5,774 nt of DNA from Planctomycetia bacterium (GTDB lineage: Bacteria > Planctomycetota > UBA11346), in NCBI GenBank assembly GCA_005801395.1, contig SYDV01000177.1:1-5774 (forward strand), written 5' to 3'. The number at the start of each line of letters is the position of its first letter. The first letter of the stretch is position 1. The position numbers and the translations under genes were made by a program. This document shows, one piece after another, positions 1 through 5,774 of the stretch. The notes beneath the pieces were generated by a model. It searched no databases and was not told the origin of the DNA. It saw only the letters and a list, made by a program, of their open reading frames with translations.

Positions 1-3000
1 AACGGAGATCCTTTATTGTCGCCCGTCGTCAGTGATTGGCACGTCATTGGGCCATTTCCAAATGAAAATTATTCGGCCTATGAAAACCCACCAGTCAATG
101 TCAAACAACTGGACATTAAAAAATCAGTCGGTGACAAAACCTGGGTTCGACCAGCGAAAGAAGCCTATCGCGACGATGTGCTCGATCTCGCGCGTTTGTT
201 AAAAACGGATAATTTTGTGGCTTTTGCCTATCGCTCATTTTCAGCCTCCCTTGGCGAAGGTGAACTTGCGATTGGTTCAGATGATGGATTAGTGGTGTGG
301 TTTAACGGCGAACGGGTGCATGAAGATCGAGACAATCGCGCGGTGCAACCTGGACAAATTCGTATCCCTGTCCGATTTAAAGCAGGAACTAATACGCTAC
401 TATGCATGGTCCAACAAGGCTCTGGTGAATGGGGTCTTCATGTGCGTATAAATGGTGCCAACGATGACCACGCTCTGGCATCGGTGCTGAATTCCTTCGC
501 TTCAAGCGCGACCAGTCGGGAACGATTAGTCGCCGCCATTAAAGATATCATAACCACCGAACTCAGCGCCAATCGAAATGAAGAGGCGATTGCCCTCGCT
601 CGCCTAGCCACTCGTGCGCTGGCTGATCAAGCTCAAGCCGTGAGTCCGATGGTCGATCTCCTCATTACTGATCAGCGCGATCAACCACGTCCATTAACTG
701 ACTCCAAAGCCGCCGTGCGCTGGTTATTGTCAATGAGCCAACGCCGCGCTTTAAATAATTCCGCCAACTTTATTTCCGCATTACCAAAACGAGCCGCTCA
801 TTTATTATTGCATGATGCTGATCCGGCGGGTGCCGTTGATGTACTGCAGCAGCATATCGGGTTAACTTTAGACGCGACAATTCATACGCGCTTATTAGTT
901 GAGCTAGGTGATACGTATCGTCTTGCCGGTTATCCACACCAGGCAGCACATTATTATCGCCGCGTAATTGATCGTCCCGATGCGTTTGCTGACCTCGTTA
1001 CTCGTGCTAAAGATGGATTAGTCCATGTCCGAGGCGCACGTAGTGACAGTGCAACCTTTGCCACGTCATTGGATGCCGCAACCTTAGTCGCCACCGGTGA
1101 CCGCGCCTTAGCCGCAAACGATGCCACGCGGGCCGTGCGCAGTTATCAACGGGCCTTGGATCTCTACAGCACCGCATTAATTCCTGATGCTGATGGACGC
1201 GTGGTCGGTATTCCCGCCCTCGTCGGCGAACGTTTGCGCGCATTGGATAAAGACGCCGCTGATATATATCGGAAATTAGCCGATCGTCGTGCCAATGAAG
1301 CGCTTGAGCGTGCCGGCAATAATCTCACTGAGCTAAGTCAGGTTGCCAATGCTTATCCCGCAACCGGCGCAGCAGCACTGGCTTATCAACGATTAGGTGA
1401 CGCTTTATTAGTACGTGGCGCGGGCTCGCATGCTTATGCCGTGCTACAACGATTAGCTGCACCAACAGACAGCGCATTAGCCGTGGTATTGGCGGCAAAA
1501 CGTGCTTATGCCGTTGAATTAATTGGTGATCGAAAAACAGCATTAGCTGAACTAGATCAATTAGCGATCGCACATAAGGGCACCTCGCTCACCGTGCGTG
1601 GACAAATGATGCCGATTGCCGACTACGTCGCGGAACGTCGCGCCGCAGTTACCAAGTTAACGACTTCATCCAATTGGCCGACTGCTGGAGGTTCAGCACA
1701 ACGCACCGGTCACGCATTTTCAATTCCAAACTTTGATGGCTGTCACCTACAAATAACCCTACCTGTTCCGCTCGCTGATCGCATCGAACCACTTCGATTT
1801 GCTCCCAGCTCGTATCGCCATTTGGCCATGCAGCCGACCGTCGTGGATGATATCGCCTACGTCGATACGGGCACTGACATCATCGCGATTAATCTGGCAG
1901 ATGGCAAACCACGTTGGCGCTCACACAACAATGTCATCAATAAAATCTCATCCGAATTTAACGACAATCCAGATCGCACGATCAGCGTTGAATCTGGTTT
2001 GGTCGTGAGTCGTGTTGCCCAGGGCGATGTACACACCATCGAAGCGCGTGATGCCGCCACCGGCACCGTACGCTGGGCCAGTGCAACCTCGCTAGGCGCA
2101 GTTAATGCCATTAGTCCCCCTGCGGTCGCAGATGGCTTGGTTTTCGCCATGTTCCACGACCGTGACCAACGCTACCGCAATACCATGGCGGCATTCGATT
2201 TACGTACGGGACAATTACGTTGGCGCACAGCATTGGGCGATGGGGTCGGTAATTTAGTATTAGCAACTCAACAAGAAATAACGCTCGGCAATCATATCGC
2301 TGCACCATCCGTCAGCGGCGGGGTGGTTTATCTTGCGACCGATATGGGCAGCGTGGTTGCCCTCGAAGCACTCACTGGTCGAATTGAATGGGTATCTCAT
2401 TATCAACGCGCACGACTCGACCCACAAGGCAGCACGGCCATTATCCGGCACCTAGCAAATCGTGCTCCACGAGTGTTGATAGATGAGCAAACTATCTTTG
2501 TTGCACCACGTGATTCCCTCGCGCTGCTAGCTTTTCGCCGCAAGGACGGCGCACTGCGTTGGCAGCATCCTCTCAGTGATTGCAGCGTCATTTACGGCTT
2601 TACCACCGATGGCTTAGTTTTTGCCGGAGACGGTATTACCTGCGTGACGCGCGCCGACGGTGCAGTGCGTTGGCGCTGGCAGCCAACAACTGATGTCACC
2701 TTAGTCGGAGGCGGTCTGGTCAATGATAAACGAGTACTCGTCAGCACCACTTCAGCACTCATATCCCTGTCTACTCAAGATGGACGACCAATAGATCATC
2801 AATCCTGGGCAAATCTATCAAACGGTTTTCCCGTCGGTAATTGGATCGCAGCAGGACAGCGCTTAATTGCTGTCGGCGAGGATCGCTTACTCATGTTTGC
2901 GGCAGGGGAAACAAAAACCATGACCGCGCAGATCGCTGCACCACCAGTGCTGGCTTTGCCTATCAGTGGTTTACCTTCTTTGCCATTTGTCGCTCCAGTA

Positions 3001-3885
3001 GCTGTTCATTGGCATTTATCTGCCACTGATGCCGCACAAGTGCACAACAATAACAATATGACCTGCATTGATTTTGGTCATCGATTAGTGCGCATGGCAG
3101 ACGATGGTCGTTCAGTGTTGTGGTCATCCGATCAGACCAGCCAGTTCGAAGAATTAATATTCGATGCAGGTGTTTTACTGGCCATTCATCAGCGCTATTT
3201 AATTGCCCGTGATCCCCAAACCGGAAATCTGCTCTGGAGTCAACCGGTTCTCTGGGATGACTGCGGATTTAGTTTAGACCAAGATGATCGCAAACATCGC
3301 ACCATTGAACGTGCACTCATCGATGCACATGCCGGATTGGTCCTGATTCGTTCAGCGAAAAGTGGCCTAATTACCATCGTCGACGCTCGCACAGGTCAGC
3401 AACGCGCGCGTTTTTCCATCAGCGGAAATTTATCATGGTGCGGCTTAAGTCATGGATTCGTCATAGCAGTACGCCAACAAAATGATCGTCTGGTTATTGA
3501 AAAACGCTCATTAGACGGTGTCCTTGTCTGGAGTGGAAATATGGACAACGGCAGTAAAAACGTGCGTACGGTAACCGCAACTTTTGATGCCAACCGACAA
3601 AATTTATATGTCGTGGGTGAGCATATGGTTGGCGCAATAACTTTGGCAAATCCTGCAATAACGTGGTCACAAGTAAAAGAAATCGGTGAATATCAAACCG
3701 TTCGTTTAATGGATAAACACTTATCTATATTTAGTCGACGCAACAACAAACAGTGGATCTTACAAGTCTGTGCCGCCGCTGATGGGCGAGCAGTTGGCGA
3801 GAAACAAATCGCCCAAGATGACCGCATCGACACGCTGGCTCGGCCCTACTTTACCTGCTCACGCTGGATTACCTTTTCGCGATGA
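1..3885 (+). CDS. Large multidomain PQQ-like beta-propeller protein, N-terminal part (5'-partial, ends at in-frame TGA)
   Basis: The frame is open from base 1, so the true start, and probably an export signal, lies upstream. The first start-type codon is TTG at 16, and residues are numbered from it (1289 aa). Residues 5-147 form a beta-sandwich resembling the sugar-binding-like domains of planctomycete proteins, with WHVIGPFPN (8-16) and SDDGLVVWFNGE (88-99). Residues 155-545 are helical with TPR-like units, clearest at 291-321, 355-385 and 454-486. A first propeller opens with NWPTAGG (553-559) and carries blade motifs ending in Trp: LADGKPRW (627), AATGTVRW (680), LRTGQLRW (729), ALTGRIEW (785), RKDGALRW (842) and RADGAVRW (879). 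A second propeller starts near 975, with motifs at 1029, 1066, 1124, 1165, 1212 and 1254, and is unfinished at the stop. There is no CXXCH haem motif and no obvious catalytic site. The likely role is an exported scaffold or binding protein; this is inferred. No specific family name can be assigned. Confidence 0.85.
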   Translation, partial: NGDPLLSPVVSDWHVIGPFPNENYSAYENPPVNVKQLDIKKSVGDKTWVRPAKEAYRDDVLDLARLLKTDNFVAFAYRSFSASLGEGELAIGSDDGLVVWFNGERVHEDRDNRAVQPGQIRIPVRFKAGTNTLLCMVQQGSGEWGLHVRINGANDDHALASVLNSFASSATSRERLVAAIKDIITTELSANRNEEAIALARLATRALADQAQAVSPMVDLLITDQRDQPRPLTDSKAAVRWLLSMSQRRALNNSANFISALPKRAAHLLLHDADPAGAVDVLQQHIGLTLDATIHTRLLVELGDTYRLAGYPHQAAHYYRRVIDRPDAFADLVTRAKDGLVHVRGARSDSATFATSLDAATLVATGDRALAANDATRAVRSYQRALDLYSTALIPDADGRVVGIPALVGERLRALDKDAADIYRKLADRRANEALERAGNNLTELSQVANAYPATGAAALAYQRLGDALLVRGAGSHAYAVLQRLAAPTDSALAVVLAAKRAYAVELIGDRKTALAELDQLAIAHKGTSLTVRGQMMPIADYVAERRAAVTKLTTSSNWPTAGGSAQRTGHAFSIPNFDGCHLQITLPVPLADRIEPLRFAPSSYRHLAMQPTVVDDIAYVDTGTDIIAINLADGKPRWRSHNNVINKISSEFNDNPDRTISVESGLVVSRVAQGDVHTIEARDAATGTVRWASATSLGAVNAISPPAVADGLVFAMFHDRDQRYRNTMAAFDLRTGQLRWRTALGDGVGNLVLATQQEITLGNHIAAPSVSGGVVYLATDMGSVVALEALTGRIEWVSHYQRARLDPQGSTAIIRHLANRAPRVLIDEQTIFVAPRDSLALLAFRRKDGALRWQHPLSDCSVIYGFTTDGLVFAGDGITCVTRADGAVRWRWQPTTDVTLVGGGLVNDKRVLVSTTSALISLSTQDGRPIDHQSWANLSNGFPVGNWIAAGQRLIAVGEDRLLMFAAGETKTMTAQIAAPPVLALPISGLPSLPFVAPVAVHWHLSATDAAQVHNNNNMTCIDFGHRLVRMADDGRSVLWSSDQTSQFEELIFDAGVLLAIHQRYLIARDPQTGNLLWSQPVLWDDCGFSLDQDDRKHRTIERALIDAHAGLVLIRSAKSGLITIVDARTGQQRARFSISGNLSWCGLSHGFVIAVRQQNDRLVIEKRSLDGVLVWSGNMDNGSKNVRTVTATFDANRQNLYVVGEHMVGAITLANPAITWSQVKEIGEYQTVRLMDKHLSIFSRRNNKQWILQVCAAADGRAVGEKQIAQDDRIDTLARPYFTCSRWITFSR
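4..7 (+). promoter_or_regulatory. Weak Shine-Dalgarno-like GGAG before TTG 16
   Basis: GGAG is separated by 8 bases from TTG 16, which is acceptable spacing. However, the frame is open back to base 1, and starting here would give an N-terminus with no signal peptide, directly at the first strand of the sandwich (WHVIGPFPN). I consider a start further upstream more likely and list this only because it is the sole start candidate visible. Confidence 0.2.
3883..3885 (+). other. In-frame TGA inside the second beta-propeller
   Basis: The codons around it read TTT TCG CGA TGA AAA CAA AAA GAA ACG GGA GAT GTG. This is the only in-frame TGA between base 1 and the final TAG, so a whole-genome TGA reassignment (codes 4 or 25) is not supported. 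Single-base changes from CGA (Arg), GGA (Gly) or TGG (Trp) would create it. The base after the stop is A, a context known to be relatively leaky for UGA in E. coli; relevance here is speculative. Confidence 0.9.
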
Positions 3886-3899
3886 AAACAAAAAGAAAC

Positions 3900-3904
3900 G
3901 GGAG
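3900..3904 (+). promoter_or_regulatory. Possible Shine-Dalgarno (GGGAG) for restart after the TGA
   Basis: GGGAG lies 14 bases after the TGA. It is only 2 bases before GTG 3907, which is too close, and 11 bases before TTG 3916, which is rather long but usable. It also overlaps an out-of-frame ATG at 3905, which reads only four codons to TGA at 3917. The bases also encode Thr-Gly-Asp in the readthrough frame, so the match may be chance. It is the best candidate if the downstream part is translated separately. Confidence 0.3.
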
Positions 3905-3906
3905 AT

Positions 3907-5739
3907 GTGGTTTGTTTGAGCGACACGTTAAACGAAGTCTGGAGTATCGATCTTGGCTCGTCTAAACAACGTCGGCGCTTAGTTGGTCGTGCCGCCATTG
4001 GCGACACCTTAGTGCTCATCACGGCAAGCGATCATAACGGCGCTTGTCACTGGCAAACCATAGCACTTACCAATGGTCGCGTCACGGGTACCGGTTTAGT
4101 GCCTGGCTTATTTATTACTGATCGCGATCAAACCGTCAGTGCAACTGCCGTAGGCAATACCCTCCTTTGCGCCATTAATGATGGTGTGATAGGGCTATCA
4201 GCAATTCCCAATGTTGCAGCACCACAAAATCCTATTGCATCAGCCATCACGTTGGCCCGCACACAGACTACGCAACAGGGCGAAGGTGATACGTTTTTAG
4301 CGTTATACGCCACGCCCAAAGCACCGGCGCTGAGCACGAGCAATGCTATGATAGTAGATGGTTTACTAAACGACTGGAAAAACATTTCTACTACGGCACT
4401 CGATGCGCCCAGACAGAATAATAAATCCGTAAATAACGCGCGTGACATAACCGGACAAATCGGCATTCAATGGGATGCAAATTTCGTCTACGTCGGCCTT
4501 GCGATACAAGATGATATTTTCCAACCGCCCGTACCAGGTGCAGAATTACGTAGTGGTGACAGTATCGTGATCGGCATTGATCCAGAGGCCAATGATGACC
4601 CACAAAGTCGTCCTATCGTACTGGCACTCGGACTGGTTAATGGTCAAACGCAAATGGTTATGGTTCAAGGACAATCACTTAATTTAAACCTCGACGATTC
4701 GACGACGCCAACTGAATCCGCCAACATCATGGCACGACTCGTCCGCCAAGCTGACGGCTACACCGGAGAGATTGCCATTCCGTGGAGCATGTTACGGCCT
4801 AATCCACGCGAACGCCCAGGACATCGATCAAATTTGGGCCTCTCGGCTTTAGTTTTTGATCATGATGGTGAAAAAATTCAACACGCCTCCTGGGGTGCTG
4901 GCTTAGCCCATGCCATCGATGCTCGACGTTTTGCTCGAGTTATCTGTATGGATTTAACCGGTGAACGTATCGCTGGATATCGACGATTTATTGAACAAAT
5001 GCCAGATCACGAGTTTGCTTGGCGTTTCACCGAACGCATCGCTGCTACCCACATGGGTGATGCGCAATTACCGGCACAAATTGCCGAGGTTGAACAATTC
5101 ATTACTCGCGCTCCCAACGTGCCATCAACGGCAGCTGCGTTAGCAACGCTCGTATGTTTCCATCGACTTGCAGGGCATCCAGATCCGATCGCAGAAACAC
5201 TTACTTTTGCCAAACGTGCTAAAATCCCAGATACCACCATCGGTGATGGTGTTGGTCCACAGACCGACGGCAAAGGACGTGCACTCCGGCAATGGGTGTG
5301 GGTTGATCCACAAAATCCGCCGCTCGCACTTATGGTGCAAATACGCAGCAAACAATCCGACTGGAACCATCGCGCGTACTGGGGCAGCGATTTAATGCCA
5401 TGGGGTCAAGCAAACACCAGCCAACGCTGGCCCATGGGCTTACTGCCTGAAACTGGTAAATGGGTATCACTCATTATTCCCATTGCGGCGGTCGGATTAA
5501 ATAACGCCGACATCCAAAACATTTCGTTTGTCAGCCATAGCGGCAATGTGCGTTGGGGTGTCAGTGAATGGCTCGAAAATGGCAACGTGACGACATTGGT
5601 TGATCCGAGCACCAACCCACGCTTCGACCGACAAATTGAATTTGCTACGCAAGATGGTCGACCAAGCCACGGGCTGAAAAAACAAGGCGGTGAAGCCGCC
5701 TATCATTTAAAAGATAATAGTCTGACCATTATTACCTAG
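3907..5739 (+). CDS. C-terminal part of the same protein: propeller end, CBM9-like domain and C-terminal beta module
   Basis: This is the same frame as the upstream part, 21 bases after its TGA. GTG 3907 is the first start-type codon; TTG 3916 is the alternative. Residues 1-100 complete the second propeller: the blade motif SDTLNEVW (5-12), then ALTNGRVTG (53-61) and NDGVIGLSAI (91-100). There is no signal peptide, which would be odd for an independent exported protein. Residues 101-145 are a linker. Residues 145-348 resemble a CBM9/DOMON-type sandwich: IVDGLLNDW (149), IGIQWDANFVYVGLAIQDD (185-203), SGDSIVIGID (216-225), GYTGEIAIPWSML (284-296) and GLSALVFDHDG (311-321). Residues 350-445 are mainly helical. 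Residues 455-590 form a Trp-rich beta module, with WVWVDPQNPP (463) and WNHRAYWGSDLMPWG (486-500), of a kind I associate with planctomycete and verrucomicrobial surface proteins. CBM9 domains often bind polysaccharide, but divergent copies need not. It probably belongs to the upstream gene rather than being a separate one. Confidence 0.8.
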   Translation: MVCLSDTLNEVWSIDLGSSKQRRRLVGRAAIGDTLVLITASDHNGACHWQTIALTNGRVTGTGLVPGLFITDRDQTVSATAVGNTLLCAINDGVIGLSAIPNVAAPQNPIASAITLARTQTTQQGEGDTFLALYATPKAPALSTSNAMIVDGLLNDWKNISTTALDAPRQNNKSVNNARDITGQIGIQWDANFVYVGLAIQDDIFQPPVPGAELRSGDSIVIGIDPEANDDPQSRPIVLALGLVNGQTQMVMVQGQSLNLNLDDSTTPTESANIMARLVRQADGYTGEIAIPWSMLRPNPRERPGHRSNLGLSALVFDHDGEKIQHASWGAGLAHAIDARRFARVICMDLTGERIAGYRRFIEQMPDHEFAWRFTERIAATHMGDAQLPAQIAEVEQFITRAPNVPSTAAALATLVCFHRLAGHPDPIAETLTFAKRAKIPDTTIGDGVGPQTDGKGRALRQWVWVDPQNPPLALMVQIRSKQSDWNHRAYWGSDLMPWGQANTSQRWPMGLLPETGKWVSLIIPIAAVGLNNADIQNISFVSHSGNVRWGVSEWLENGNVTTLVDPSTNPRFDRQIEFATQDGRPSHGLKKQGGEAAYHLKDNSLTIIT

Positions 5740-5774
5740 GCAGCAGTGTAGTCTACAGATTTGCATTTGAAGAA
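5740..5774. other. Short non-coding tail after the final TAG
   Basis: Thirty-five bases follow the stop. They contain a small dyad, TGTAG-T-CTACA (5747-5757), whose one-base centre is too tight to fold as a terminator hairpin, and no T-run follows. No start codon with a ribosome-binding site for a next gene is visible before the window ends. Confidence 0.5.

Larger units (their letters stand above)
1663..4206 (+). repeat. Protein-level repeats: two PQQ-like beta-propellers, about 7-8 blades each
   Basis: A degenerate motif of the form (D/T)-G-x-x-x-W ends a strand in each blade. In the first propeller the motifs start near 1894, 2053, 2200, 2368, 2539 and 2650, with a weaker one near 2776. 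In the second they start near 3100, 3211, 3385 (no Trp), 3508, 3649, 3775 (no Trp), 3919 and 4063 (no Trp). Spacing is 37-58 codons. The repeats are divergent at DNA level, so they are old duplications and not recent tandem copies. The first propeller keeps the Trp well and the second is more degenerate. Blade counts are by eye. Confidence 0.75.
1..5739 (+). pseudogene. Composite: one ancestral giant gene interrupted by one in-frame TGA
   Basis: Both parts are in the same frame with only codons 3883-3906 between them. Reading through the TGA adds one unknown residue and KQKETGD, then continues into VVCLSDTLNEVWSIDL, a normal propeller strand pair. The blade motif before the stop (AADGRAVG, codon 1254) and the next one (SDTLNEVW, composite codon 1302) are 48 codons apart, against 37-58 elsewhere in this propeller. 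The rest of the frame has no other stop or frameshift and no sign of decay, so the lesion is either very recent, a sequence error, or tolerated through readthrough or restart. The label pseudogene means only that the frame is interrupted; whether function is lost is unknown. Confidence 0.6.

Noticed and set aside
1564..1571. GCGATCGC octamer (HIP1-like, a cyanobacterial hallmark)
   Set aside because: I noticed only this one copy, whereas cyanobacterial genomes using HIP1 carry it densely. It is no evidence of origin.
1857..2591. Antisense and alternate-frame reading frames of 60-114 codons here and at 1007-1573, 4128-4603 and 4961-5706
   Set aside because: They lie wholly within the well-supported coding sequence, show no recognisable domain, have unnatural Arg/His/Ser/Cys-rich composition, and lack good ribosome-binding sites.
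3046..3057. Run of Asn codons (HNNNNM) as a simple repeat or slippage site
   Set aside because: It is four codons using mixed AAC and AAT, in a probable loop at the start of the second propeller, with the frame intact on both sides.
3883..3930. Selenocysteine insertion at the TGA
   Set aside because: The only nearby stem I can draw is AAAC 3896-3899 with GTTT 3910-3913, four pairs around a ten-base loop, which is not a convincing bacterial SECIS. A propeller strand in a likely exported, non-redox protein is also an improbable place for Sec.
1..5739. Reassigned genetic code with TGA as Trp or Gly
   Set aside because: Only one in-frame TGA occurs in about 1,900 codons. All recognisable propeller Trp residues use TGG and Gly uses ordinary GGN codons, so a code change would leave many more TGAs.
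5747..5757. Inverted repeat TGTAG-T-CTACA as terminator or operator
   Set aside because: The arms are five bases with a one-base centre, unable to form a hairpin loop, and no T-tract follows. A short dyad like this can arise by chance.
1..5774. Apparent enrichment of GATC (about 39 by hand count, about 23 expected at random)
   Set aside because: Most copies arise from Asp codon GAT followed by CGN or CAA codons, or from similar codon pairs. They are spread through the coding sequence with no clustering that would suggest an origin or regulatory region.

Overview
The window is almost entirely filled by one long plus-strand reading frame. It is open at the left edge, interrupted by a single in-frame TGA at 3883-3885, and ends at a TAG at 5737-5739. 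The parts on either side of the TGA are in the same frame, and together they read as one very large multidomain protein of about 1,907 codons in this window, plus whatever lies upstream. I see no RNA genes, mobile elements, CRISPR arrays or convincing promoters or terminators. Other reading frames on both strands give only short, low-complexity shadow translations.

Layout: 1-456 encodes an N-terminal beta-sandwich (WHVIGPFPN and SDDGLVVWFNGE motifs). About 478-1650 encodes an Ala/Leu/Arg-rich helical region with TPR-like repeats. About 1663-2910 encodes a first PQQ-type beta-propeller, and about 2938-4206 a second propeller that is cut by the TGA. About 4339-4950 encodes a CBM9/DOMON-like sandwich beginning IVDGLLNDW, about 4954-5240 a helical segment, and about 5269-5676 a C-terminal beta-rich module. 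The last 35 bases are non-coding, with no recognisable gene.

Organism: combining a sugar-binding-like sandwich, TPRs, PQQ-like propeller repeats and a CBM9-like module in one giant protein is typical of Planctomycetota and relatives (Verrucomicrobiota, Lentisphaerota, other PVC or uncultivated groups). GC content looks moderate, Arg is encoded mainly by CGN and TTA is common for Leu. This assignment is inference from architecture. The standard code fits: TGA occurs in frame only once, and every recognisable propeller Trp is TGG.

Function: no enzyme active site and no CXXCH haem motif is visible. The modules suggest a large cell-envelope or extracellular binding/scaffold protein, possibly for carbohydrate or protein interactions, but the substrate cannot be read from the sequence. 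The main question is the TGA. It falls inside the second propeller, and blade spacing is preserved across it. It therefore looks like a nonsense mutation, a sequence error or a recoding/restart site inside one ancestral gene, rather than a normal boundary between two genes.
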